A DNA stretch of 11,477 nt from Flavobacteriales bacterium (GCA_027031025.1 JALVEJ010000134.1:1-11477), one strand, 5' to 3'. Numbered from the stretch's first letter, positions 1 to 6,153 are shown. Numbers and translations: made by a program. The notes: generated by a model from the letters alone, not told the origin.

Positions 1-2
1 AA

Positions 3-803
3 ACCCATACGGTTTACGACAATGGAAAAAAAGTGCGGTCAGAAACCCTGACTTATGCCAAACAAATCAAAAACAATATTCAAAAAGACGATGAGATATT
101 GACTTTTAAAACCTATTTGCCTAAACCCGAAAACAAATACGTTTTAGTACGGTTTGACAGTATCCAAACCACTTCTCAAAAATTTATCAAGAAAAAAATC
201 TTGGAAACGCTTAAAAATCACGGGCTAAAACCGGTTAAAAACATAGACCCCGTAAAGGAACGCGAATTATATGGTATTTTACACTTCACTGATTTTAAAA
301 TCAAATTGAAATCCAAAGACAATGCTAACAAAAAATTTGTGACATTTATTGCTTTTAACATGCAATATCAAGACCTGAAAAATGAGAAAAATTTTGAAAA
401 AAGCTTCACCATTACGCCTGCAACTGCTACAAAACCAAAATACAGCAGCCATTATACCCGTGACAAAAAGGAAGCCTTTTTTAAAACTTTAAGTAATCTG
501 ACTAAAAAGATAAAAGCCTTTGCGGCAGCTAAATTCCCACTTTCGGGAATGGTAAGAAAAAAAACAGGAAATACTAAAAGCATCAGTGAAGTTTATATCA
601 ATTTGGGTAGGCAACAAGGCGTAACCAAAGGTGATATTTTTAATGTATTAAATGCACAAGGCGCCATTAAGGCACGTCTTAAAATTATCTCAGTAATGCC
701 TGCTGTCTCTATTGCCAAAGTAGAAGATGGTCGAGAATGGCTGGCAACACAACTACAAAATAAACAGCCGGTTGCCGCTGTAAAATCTTATGTAAAAAAA
801 TAA
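3..803 (+). CDS. Hypothetical protein with FlgT/CsgG-type C-terminal domain (5' partial)
   Basis: The frame is open to the left edge of the window (first full codon at 3), so the true start lies upstream. The GTG at 33 is internal, not a convincing start. The visible 266 residues are lysine-rich. A central beta-rich section (about 230-420) is followed by a helix and then, from about 531, a compact C-terminal domain. That domain contains the pattern E-V-Y-I-N-L-G-x-x-x-G-V-x-x-G-D-x-F-x-V and a late K-V-x-D-G-x-x-W-L. Such an INLG..GV.KGD motif is typical of the small beta-barrel domain in FlgT and of regions following CsgG/LpoB-like folds in Bacteroidota envelope proteins. The next gene starts 4 nt after the stop, so they are probably cotranscribed, and its C-terminal half looks homologous to this protein. 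I infer a periplasmic or outer-membrane-associated role. The signal peptide, if any, lies outside the window. The exact family is uncertain. Confidence 0.75.
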   Translation, partial: THTVYDNGKKVRSETLTYAKQIKNNIQKDDEILTFKTYLPKPENKYVLVRFDSIQTTSQKFIKKKILETLKNHGLKPVKNIDPVKERELYGILHFTDFKIKLKSKDNANKKFVTFIAFNMQYQDLKNEKNFEKSFTITPATATKPKYSSHYTRDKKEAFFKTLSNLTKKIKAFAAAKFPLSGMVRKKTGNTKSISEVYINLGRQQGVTKGDIFNVLNAQGAIKARLKIISVMPAVSIAKVEDGREWLATQLQNKQPVAAVKSYVKK

Positions 804-807
804 AATA

Positions 808-2379
808 ATGAAAATATCACGTCTTAAAATATGGTTAATTATTTTGATGACACCGGCATATCTGCAATCTTATGCCCAAATAGATGTATTTGATGATGAA
901 ATAGAAAACCGGAATGGTATCACATACTATGCCAACCAACCGCTGACCGGCACGGTTTACAGCAATGATGAGGAAGAAATCCCAAACAACTGCCAATGCA
1001 GCCTTAAAGCACATTATACCAACGGCTTACTCGATGGCGAAAAATTGCAATTTTTTAAAAACGGTAAACTAAAATTTAAAGGCAGTTATCAAAACGGCAA
1101 AGCTACCGGAACACATCTAAAATATGATAAAAACGGACAAGTTATCCAAAAAACCTCTTATAAAACCGGCGAACCGGTTGAATCAAACTACTATGACAAG
1201 GGTGAAGTCGTCAAAAAAGATATATTTCATAACGGCAAATTAGAAATCACACAAGAATTTGAGCATCAAAAATTGATCAAACAAACCAGCTATTATCCTG
1301 ACAAAATAGAAGTTGTTGAATATTTTGAAAACGGTAAACCCAAAGTAAAAGCTTATTACAAGAACCAACATAAAACCGGACAATGGACTTATTATGATGA
1401 AAACGGTCAAAAAATTTCAGAAAAAATCTACAACCATGATGAATTGTTAGGGGAAGGCGCCTATAAAAACGGAAAAAAAGATGGTGTTTGGTATCAATAC
1501 AGCCCCGACAAAAAAATTAAAACCATACATATTTACCAATCCGGAAAATTAATCAAAACCAAAACTGAGAATAGTGCTTATGCTATCAAAAATTATAATT
1601 TTAAACCCGGTGAAATAGTCCTAACCGAAGCCGATAAAATAAACGGTGACACTTATTATTACGCATGGAATCCGATGATAAAACCGGCTGATCATCCTGA
1701 TATAAAACGTCTTAAAAAAGTTATTACAAATTTAGTTCGACGTCATGCTGACATGACAGCAACAGATTTAAGCCCCATAGGTGACCAAAATTTGTCTTAC
1801 CGGTTTGAAATACATGATGCCTCCATCACTTATAAAACATTGAAACATCAACGCACACGCACCGTCAACGGAACGGAACAAAAATATTATGAAAATGAAC
1901 ATTTGGCTACGGCCGAATTTAAAATATATGTGTATCCGGTAAGCAGTAATGACATAGCCGATATTATGAATTTTAGTGCTAGCTCAGAAGGTAATCTGGC
2001 AACCGGCATCTTAACCGCAGCTTTGGGAGCTTATCCCAAAAACCGCGAAGAAGCCCTCAACCGGCTTTTAAAACATATTAACATTTATAAACTGGCGGTT
2101 AAATATTTTCCGGCTTATACGCGCATAGCAAGCATCAAAAGTCAAAACAGCAAAAAGATCAAAGCCATCAAAACCGACAGAGGGATGTTCGATAAAGTCT
2201 ATAAAGGCGCTTATTTTAGAGTTTATGATGAAGACACCGGAACTTTTAGAGCCCTCATCAGAATTTACAAAGCCGAAAGTAATTTTGCTTTTGGTAAAGT
2301 CAAAAAAGACGGCGATTGGCTAAAAAATTATATCATAAAACAGCCGCAACCATGGTTGAAAGAAGTGTATCCGAAATAA
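808..2379 (+). CDS. Exported MORN/YwqK-repeat protein with C-terminal FlgT/CsgG-like domain
   Basis: Encodes 523 residues. A signal peptide covers residues 1-23 (basic start MKISRLK, hydrophobic core, cleavage after SYA before Q24). There is no lipobox cysteine, so it is exported but not an obvious lipoprotein. Residues about 35-255 hold roughly ten degenerate repeats of the form Y-x-N-G-K-x-x-G-x-W/H-x-x-Y/F, the MORN-like pattern of YwqK-family proteins. Clear copies lie at 69-92, 93-116, 171-196, 192-217 and 217-240. Residues about 260-523 are not repetitive. Their tail (about 434-510) matches the preceding protein's C-terminus: F-P, then V-x-K-G-x-x-F-x-V, R-A-x-I-x-I and K-V-x-x-D-G-x-W-L. 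YwqK-type proteins are often labelled antitoxins, but nothing here supports a toxin-antitoxin role. The 4-nt gap to the upstream gene and 62 nt to the next suggest one operon. I infer a periplasmic scaffold or binding function. Confidence 0.85.
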   Translation: MKISRLKIWLIILMTPAYLQSYAQIDVFDDEIENRNGITYYANQPLTGTVYSNDEEEIPNNCQCSLKAHYTNGLLDGEKLQFFKNGKLKFKGSYQNGKATGTHLKYDKNGQVIQKTSYKTGEPVESNYYDKGEVVKKDIFHNGKLEITQEFEHQKLIKQTSYYPDKIEVVEYFENGKPKVKAYYKNQHKTGQWTYYDENGQKISEKIYNHDELLGEGAYKNGKKDGVWYQYSPDKKIKTIHIYQSGKLIKTKTENSAYAIKNYNFKPGEIVLTEADKINGDTYYYAWNPMIKPADHPDIKRLKKVITNLVRRHADMTATDLSPIGDQNLSYRFEIHDASITYKTLKHQRTRTVNGTEQKYYENEHLATAEFKIYVYPVSSNDIADIMNFSASSEGNLATGILTAALGAYPKNREEALNRLLKHINIYKLAVKYFPAYTRIASIKSQNSKKIKAIKTDRGMFDKVYKGAYFRVYDEDTGTFRALIRIYKAESNFAFGKVKKDGDWLKNYIIKQPQPWLKEVYPK

Positions 2380-2425
2380 CAAAATATTAAAAATCAATTA
2401 TTTAATAAAAAAAATTCAGCTTTTA

Positions 2426-2434
2426 ACCTAAAAT
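2426..2434 (+). promoter_or_regulatory. ACCTAAAAT motif upstream of start codon 2442
   Basis: The 9-mer ACCTAAAAT lies 7 nt before the ATG at 2442. The identical 9-mer precedes the starts at 4911 (10-nt spacer) and 6154 (13-nt spacer), and a close relative precedes 4146. No AGGAGG-like sequence is present. It may be a translation-initiation or leader element; the role is inference from recurrence. Confidence 0.35.
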
Positions 2435-2441
2435 TACAACC

Positions 2442-3872
2442 ATGAAACAATCTTTCTTATCTGCACTCGAAAACAAATATTATTATGCGGTCAGTCGTTA
2501 TTTTTGGCACCTAGTTATTGCGCTGGGAATACTTGGCATCGGTGCCGGAATTTTGGTCTATTTTTGGACTTTGGTCCCACCCAAAAAACAAGAAGTGGTC
2601 AAACAAGCCTATCCGCCTAAACCCGAATATCCTCAACTTAAAGAAGTCAGCTTGGAAGACATCATCCGTGCCTTGCCTAAGAAGAAAATTAAAAAAACTA
2701 CACCGGTTTCTACCCAAACCGAAGAAGACTATACACCTAATAATTATCAAGAAGAACAAGAAGTTGTCAGTATTGACTCTGCTGCTTTGGCTACTTTTAA
2801 CCGCTCATTGGGACAAACCAAAAAACTCATTGCCGTTGAAAACAACAAAAATTTTTGGGAAGATACTTATGTCAAAAAATTCAACAGTGAACGGGACAAA
2901 AAAATGTATAAGAAAACGCACGATCCAAGTCTATACAAACTGGTGTTGAATCATCCGGGATTTAAAACCCGTTTTATTAACTTTACTGACAATCAAAAAA
3001 TAAACTCTTATTATGACAAAGCGGATTTGTTAGATACTTATAACTTATTGTTGCAACACTTAGATAGTCTTAACCGTATCAAATTTATCGATAGAATAGG
3101 TTTGAAATTACCGGTTAGAAAATTAGGCACCAAAGAAATTTATAATCGCCTAAGCACTATCAGTTTATTGGTAGATAAAGTGCCGGCAAAGGAACAATTG
3201 CAACTCTTTAATATATTGTGGCGATTTATCAAAAACAACCCTAATGACGGCATCCCGTTGATTAAATATATTGCTGACATTATAAATCAGGTGCCTTATG
3301 AGGTTCGTATGGATTTTATTAAAAACATTTTGCACGAATACATCGCACATTACAACAATAACTTATACGGACTGCGGGAAGCCACCAATCATTTTATGGA
3401 TAAAATAAATAATCTGGAAAGAGACAGAGTGCCATTGGCGTTAAAAATTTATTATAAATTATACCGGAAGAATAATCGGGAACGCGCCCGTCAAATAGCA
3501 CAAATAGACCATGATTACAACCAAAAAATTACAACAATCGACAACGAATATCAAAACGCCTTGGCACAAGCACAAGCCGATTATATGCAGGCTAAATATC
3601 AAAAACAATCATGGCGACAATGGAGTTACAAAGGTATTTTTGCCGGATTTGTAAGCTTGTTACTGTTCAGTTTGGTATTGCTTATCATATCAATGATTAG
3701 GAATGTTAACCGTTTGACAGAAGCCATGTATGAACAAAATCATAGTTTTCAAAACCAATTAAACCGGGTTTTGGACAGCCATGTCACATCTATCCAAAAA
3801 AATACTCAGGAACATCAAAATGAAAATACACCAAAAACCAGTGAAAACACACAAAATGTTGATGATAATTGA
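2442..3872 (+). CDS. Hypothetical two-transmembrane protein with large periplasmic domain
   Basis: Encodes 476 residues that I cannot assign to a named family. Residues about 21-43 (FWHLVIALGILGIGAGILVY and flanks) form one transmembrane helix. Residues about 398-419 form a second (GIFAGFVSLLLFSLVLLIIS). The segment between starts proline/lysine-rich (about 46-95), continues as an alpha-helical domain (about 110-340), and ends in a charged probable coiled coil (about 340-392, rich in R, Q, D, A). A 57-residue hydrophilic tail, rich in N, Q and T, follows the second helix. By the positive-inside rule the termini are probably cytoplasmic and the roughly 350-residue middle periplasmic. It is the last gene of the cluster, 62 nt after the MORN-repeat gene and followed by a terminator-like hairpin. 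It could be the inner-membrane anchor of an assembly whose exported partners are the two upstream products; this is inference from gene order. Confidence 0.8.
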   Translation: MKQSFLSALENKYYYAVSRYFWHLVIALGILGIGAGILVYFWTLVPPKKQEVVKQAYPPKPEYPQLKEVSLEDIIRALPKKKIKKTTPVSTQTEEDYTPNNYQEEQEVVSIDSAALATFNRSLGQTKKLIAVENNKNFWEDTYVKKFNSERDKKMYKKTHDPSLYKLVLNHPGFKTRFINFTDNQKINSYYDKADLLDTYNLLLQHLDSLNRIKFIDRIGLKLPVRKLGTKEIYNRLSTISLLVDKVPAKEQLQLFNILWRFIKNNPNDGIPLIKYIADIINQVPYEVRMDFIKNILHEYIAHYNNNLYGLREATNHFMDKINNLERDRVPLALKIYYKLYRKNNRERARQIAQIDHDYNQKITTIDNEYQNALAQAQADYMQAKYQKQSWRQWSYKGIFAGFVSLLLFSLVLLIISMIRNVNRLTEAMYEQNHSFQNQLNRVLDSHVTSIQKNTQEHQNENTPKTSENTQNVDDN

Positions 3873-3882
3873 AATATTCGAT

Positions 3883-3910
3883 TTACCCGCACGGGTAATG
3901 CTAATTTTTT
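3883..3910 (+). terminator. Probable rho-independent terminator after the three-gene operon
   Basis: The inverted repeat TTACCCG / CGGGTAA (3883-3889 and 3892-3898) can form a short GC-containing hairpin 10 nt after the stop of the two-transmembrane protein gene. Six nt later comes a run of six T (3905-3910). Position and layout fit intrinsic termination, although the gap between stem and T-run is longer than ideal. Confidence 0.55.
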
Positions 3911-3953
3911 ATGAAAAAAATTAAAAAAATAATAATTATGCTAAAAAATTTCT

Positions 3954-3961
3954 TATATTTG
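3954..3961 (+). promoter_or_regulatory. Candidate Bacteroidota -7 promoter element (TATATTTG)
   Basis: TATATTTG matches the Bacteroidota housekeeping -7 consensus TAnnTTTG. It lies just after the terminator-like hairpin and 184 nt before the start of the beta-barrel gene at 4146, so it would drive that gene with a leader of about 175-180 nt. I see no convincing TTTG-type -33 element at the expected distance (about 3930-3936), so this rests on the -7 box and position alone. Confidence 0.45.
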
Positions 3962-4023
3962 CATCAGGATACCCACCGGACTCCCCGCAAAAATTTATAA
4001 ATAGAATTCTAATTATTAAATGG

Positions 4024-4040
4024 TATCAATTTAATTGATA
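4024..4040 (+). repeat. Inverted repeat in the 4146 leader
   Basis: TATCAAT-TTA-ATTGATA is a perfect 7-bp dyad with a 3-nt centre. G-T pairs could extend it outward in RNA. It lies between the candidate promoter at 3954 and the ATG at 4146, inside the predicted untranslated leader. It could be an operator for a dimeric regulator or a small leader hairpin. A second, weaker pairing (GTCGG 4082-4086 with CCGAC 4102-4106) lies further downstream. The rest of the 273-base gap at 3873-4145 shows no gene-like content. Confidence 0.4.
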
Positions 4041-4145
4041 TTGTAGACTCTATAACTATGTCCAAAAAATTATAAAATTCAGTCGGGAATCAGCCGAAAA
4101 GCCGACCAAAAATTCCGGAGTAGGCATTAACTAAAATTTATTATT

Positions 4146-4793
4146 ATGAATACAAAACTGACACTTTTAATCTTAATGTTAATAGGCTTTACATTAAATG
4201 GATTTGCACAAGGATTTGGGCTAAATGTTAATTATAATGCAGCAAAACTCAAAGTCATTTATGATGGCAAAGTGCAGCCCGAAGAAGATTTTGAACACTA
4301 CAACTCACTGCCAGGATTTGGGTTAGCACTCAATTATGATATTGAATTGAGCGAAAATCTATTTGGAGAAACCGGCTTATCATATCAATTAAAAGGCATC
4401 AAAGAAGTTGTAGAAGATGAAGGAAATAATGGTTCAGATTTAGTATTGCAAACCAAAATCAACTACTTACAAATTCCTTTACACTTAAAATACAATTTTG
4501 AAATTGGTGATGAGACTTATATATTCGGATTTGGTGGTTTTGATATAGCTTTTGCTTTAAGCGGAACCTATTCAAATGGTGATGATAGTATCGACATAAA
4601 ATTTGGCTCAAGTGAAAGTGATCACTATACATCATCAGACTTTGGTTTTACTTTAGGCACCGGCATCTTATACAATAATTTGGAATTTCGTTTGGGCTTT
4701 TCAAACGGACTAAGCGACATTGACCCTGATAAAGATGATGAAGCATACAACCGAGTATTCTTTATAGGAGTAGGATACCGGTTCAACAACTAA
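4146..4793 (+). CDS. Outer-membrane beta-barrel (porin-like) protein
   Basis: Encodes 215 residues. A signal peptide covers residues 1-22 (MNTKLTLLILMLIGFTLNGF then AQ, typical of Bacteroidota). The mature part is made of alternating amphipathic strands with glycine/aromatic pairs, for example L-P-G-F-G-L-A-L-N-Y, G-E-T-G-L-S-Y-Q-L-K-G, L-Q-I-P-L-H-L-K-Y-N-F, F-G-F-G-G-F-D-I-A-F, F-T-L-G-T-G-I-L-Y and a final V-G-Y-R-F-N-N. This pattern and length match the small PorT-like/OMP_b-brl_2 family, in which L-Q-I-P-L-x-L-K-Y is characteristic. The predicted external loops are strongly acidic (E/D/N/G/S-rich around 95-103 and 143-160). It appears monocistronic, between the hairpin at 3883 and the hairpin at 4818. 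The substrate or partner cannot be told from sequence. The family assignment is from pattern recognition, not a search. Confidence 0.88.
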   Translation: MNTKLTLLILMLIGFTLNGFAQGFGLNVNYNAAKLKVIYDGKVQPEEDFEHYNSLPGFGLALNYDIELSENLFGETGLSYQLKGIKEVVEDEGNNGSDLVLQTKINYLQIPLHLKYNFEIGDETYIFGFGGFDIAFALSGTYSNGDDSIDIKFGSSESDHYTSSDFGFTLGTGILYNNLEFRLGFSNGLSDIDPDKDDEAYNRVFFIGVGYRFNN

Positions 4794-4817
4794 GTTTTGT
4801 TTGTTTGTGTTGTTTTG

Positions 4818-4875
4818 ATAAGGGTTTGATTAAAACCTATTTTGTTCTCATTTTAAGTTTAGATCAAACCCTTAT
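4818..4875 (+). terminator. Long-loop hairpin terminator after the beta-barrel gene
   Basis: ATAAGGGTTTGAT (4818-4830) and ATCAAACCCTTAT (4863-4875) form a perfect 13-bp stem around a 32-nt loop. It starts 24 nt after the stop of the beta-barrel gene. No proper T-run follows on the + strand (only TTTAAAAAATTTT), so termination is likely from position but not proven. The loop can pair partly within itself (TAAAAC with GTTTA), which would lengthen the stem. Confidence 0.5.
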
Positions 4876-4891
4876 TTAAAAAATTTTAAAA

Positions 4892-4900
4892 ACCTAAAAT
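4892..4900 (+). promoter_or_regulatory. ACCTAAAAT motif upstream of start codon 4911
   Basis: Second exact copy of ACCTAAAAT, 10 nt before the ATG of the 64-residue protein. It helps support that ATG as the real start. The role (translation enhancer or leader element) is inferred. Confidence 0.35.
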
Positions 4901-4910
4901 TCACCATAAA

Positions 4911-5105
4911 ATGGCAACTAAAAAAGTAACAACTCGTAACCACAAGCTTTATAAGATTAGCATATCGGACAATAAACACTATATATCAGTTTATAAGGGC
5001 GGTTTCTTAGAAAATTATAGCCGGATTGGTGAAACCCGCAACTTGGAAGATGCTTTAAGTTTAATCCGATCGCATTCCGGTTCGGAAATTAGAAATATTC
5101 GATAA
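4911..5105 (+). CDS. Small hypothetical protein (64 aa)
   Basis: Encodes 64 residues, strongly basic at the N-terminus (MATKKVTTRNHK), with no signal peptide or membrane segment, so probably cytoplasmic. The sequence reads as a small alpha/beta fold. Strands occur around L-Y-K-I-S-I-S (13-19) and H-Y-I-S-V-Y-K-G-G-F (23-32). An I-G-E-T-R turn (38-42) leads into a helix, L-E-D-A-L-S-L-I-R (44-52), and a short tail. From memory, similar 60-residue proteins with a G-E-T-R-x-x-E-D-A-L motif occur as unnamed conserved proteins in Flavobacteria. I know of no assigned function. It follows the hairpin ending at 4875 and has its own ACCTAAAAT leader motif, so it may start a transcript that continues into the regulator gene downstream. 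Confidence 0.7.
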   Translation: MATKKVTTRNHKLYKISISDNKHYISVYKGGFLENYSRIGETRNLEDALSLIRSHSGSEIRNIR

Positions 5106-5139
5106 AAAATAATTGTATAACCTATAAAACCGCAAGCTT

Positions 5140-5238
5140 ATGAAAACACAAAGCCAAGGGGCGCCACCAAAGCGCCATAACCGGATACCGGGAGTGGTAC
5201 CGGTAGTTCAACAAGCAAACTTGATGTCTTATGTCTAA
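5140..5238 (+). CDS. Putative 32-aa small protein or leader peptide overlapping the regulator start
   Basis: An ATG at 5140 opens a 32-codon frame ending in TAA at 5236-5238. It overlaps the ATG of the LytTR regulator (5231) by 8 nt. The peptide starts MKTQSQGAPPKRHNRIPG and continues VVPVVQQANLMSYV: basic and proline/glycine-containing, with no membrane helix. Support for translation: a motif like the ACCTAAAAT leader element (ACCTATAAAA, 5120-5129) lies 10 nt upstream, at the same spacing as for the gene at 4911. The regulator ATG has no comparable motif of its own, and the overlap is the kind seen in translational coupling. Against: it is short, and the underlying DNA is an unusually GC-rich, hairpin-forming patch that could instead be a structured RNA leader. 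Codon conservation in related genomes would decide. Confidence 0.45.
   Translation: MKTQSQGAPPKRHNRIPGVVPVVQQANLMSYV
5160..5205 (+). promoter_or_regulatory. GC-rich double hairpin in the regulator leader
   Basis: Two consecutive potential hairpins lie just before the LytTR gene. The first is GGCGC / GCGCC (5160-5164, 5172-5176; 7-nt loop CACCAAA). The second is TACCGG / CCGGTA (5186-5191, 5200-5205; 8-nt loop). The patch is conspicuously GC-rich beside its surroundings. It overlaps the 32-codon ORF, so it may be a leader attenuating or coupling translation, or simply reflect Pro/Gly/Arg codons. Confidence 0.35.
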
Positions 5239-6022
5239 TCAAGTTATATTAGTTGGTAATGATAAGCAACATTACCAAAACATGCGGCAAAAATTAATGA
5301 ATTCCGGTTTTTATGTCGCCTATATTCACAAAGCCAGCTATGCTTTGGCAGCTGTTAAAGACAACCATCCCGTTGTTGTTGTAACAGCCAAACATTTACA
5401 GGACAAACTTGATGTATTTTATTTGTCCAAACAAATGACCCAAAAACATATCCCGGTTATTTTTATAGCTGAAACAGACGACCGGCAAACTTTTGACCTG
5501 GCCATGCATGCCGGGGTTCAGGCTTATTTTGTCAAAGAACGACATAATGAGCTTGATATTATCCGGCATATTCAATTGCTAGCTCAAAATCAAACTTTTG
5601 AAAAAAGCCTTTTGCCACACACTTCAGGTCAAAAAACACATCAAATAGGTTTAGCCGGACTGACAACCTATTTACAAAAAATCAAACAAATGGGATACAA
5701 CGACATCTCACGAAAAGTCATCCGGTATGATAAAATCATTTGGATTTCAAATGATAAAAAACATCTCAAACATGATAATTATATTTGGTTTGAAGATGTT
5801 AACGGAAAAATTTACTATCTTAAAGAATCTTTAAGTAGTATATACCAACGAATACCGAAGCATTTTGCCCGAGTCAATGACAGTTATATTGTCAGTTTAT
5901 TACCGGACTATCTAGAAGGTCGTATTAACGGTAACAATATTGTCGTAAACGGACAAAGATTTAACATTACAAGAACTTATAAAACCGAGTTTGAAAGACG
6001 ATTTGCACAATTATATGCTTAA
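5231..6022 (+). CDS. LytTR-family DNA-binding regulator with degenerate receiver domain
   Basis: Encodes 263 residues. Residues about 4-115 have the length and strand/helix order of a response-regulator receiver domain: V-I-L-V-G-N-D, P-V-V-V-V-T-A-K-H-L, P-V-I-F-I-A-E-T-D-D, A-G-V-Q-A-Y-F-V-K-E. The key residues are mostly lost. The phospho-acceptor Asp position is Thr52/Ala53, the first of the acidic pair is Asn10 (Asp11 remains) and the conserved Thr/Ser is Ala80. Lys102 is kept. After a linker, residues about 158-262 form a LytTR domain, shown by H-F-A-R-V-N-D-S-Y-I-V (211-221), the usual F-x-R-I/V-H-x-S-Y-I-V signature, and the terminal R-T-Y-K-x-E-F-x-R-R. It should bind DNA as a dimer but probably does not respond to phosphorylation. 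No histidine kinase gene is adjacent. Its start overlaps a 32-codon ORF, and a strong hairpin follows 26 nt after its stop. Confidence 0.85.
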   Translation: MSNQVILVGNDKQHYQNMRQKLMNSGFYVAYIHKASYALAAVKDNHPVVVVTAKHLQDKLDVFYLSKQMTQKHIPVIFIAETDDRQTFDLAMHAGVQAYFVKERHNELDIIRHIQLLAQNQTFEKSLLPHTSGQKTHQIGLAGLTTYLQKIKQMGYNDISRKVIRYDKIIWISNDKKHLKHDNYIWFEDVNGKIYYLKESLSSIYQRIPKHFARVNDSYIVSLLPDYLEGRINGNNIVVNGQRFNITRTYKTEFERRFAQLYA

Positions 6023-6048
6023 ACCATGTAATACAGACCGGTTTTAAG

Positions 6049-6088
6049 CAAACTTACCGGATAAACAAAATTTTATCCGGTAAGTTTG
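6049..6088 (+). terminator. Strong hairpin terminator after the LytTR gene
   Basis: CAAACTTACCGGATAAA (6049-6065) and TTTATCCGGTAAGTTTG (6072-6088) form a perfect 17-bp stem with a 6-nt loop (CAAAAT), 26 nt after the regulator stop codon. This is the most stable inverted repeat I see in the window. No U-tract follows on the + strand. Each arm contains TAAGTTTG, a match to the Bacteroidota -7 box: on the + strand at 6081-6088 and on the - strand at 6049-6056. Confidence 0.7.
6081..6088 (+). promoter_or_regulatory. Possible -7 promoter element inside the terminator arm (TAAGTTTG)
   Basis: TAAGTTTG fits TAnnTTTG and lies 65 nt before the ATG at 6154, a plausible leader length. It coincides with the 3' arm of the 17-bp hairpin. 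No -33 TTG-type element is visible at the expected spacing, so this is weak. Confidence 0.25.
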
Positions 6089-6131
6089 ATAAAAGAAATA
6101 AATCAAAAAAAAAATTTATATACAAAAACAC

Positions 6132-6140
6132 ACCTAAAAT
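6132..6140 (+). promoter_or_regulatory. ACCTAAAAT motif upstream of start codon 6154
   Basis: Third exact copy of ACCTAAAAT, 13 nt before the ATG of the four-helix membrane protein. With the copies at 2426 and 4892 it forms a recurrent leader element whose role is not established. Confidence 0.3.
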
Positions 6141-6153
6141 AAAACTTCTTATT

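Noticed and set aside
33..803. GTG at 33 as the start of the first gene
   Set aside because: The same frame is open upstream to the window edge with gene-like residues, so the gene is more simply read as cut by the window.
808..2379. Toxin-antitoxin role for the YwqK-like repeat protein
   Set aside because: The antitoxin label is an inherited annotation; this protein is exported, has a long extra C-terminal domain and has no toxin-like neighbour.
2518..2949. 143-codon + strand frame overlapping the two-transmembrane protein gene
   Set aside because: It lies wholly inside the better-supported 476-residue gene in another frame and has no domain, signal peptide or upstream signal.
3911..4000. 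29-codon ORF starting MKKIKKIIIML in the gap after the first operon
   Set aside because: It overlaps the candidate -7 box, starts just after a terminator-like T-run, has low-complexity A-rich codons and has no leader motif.
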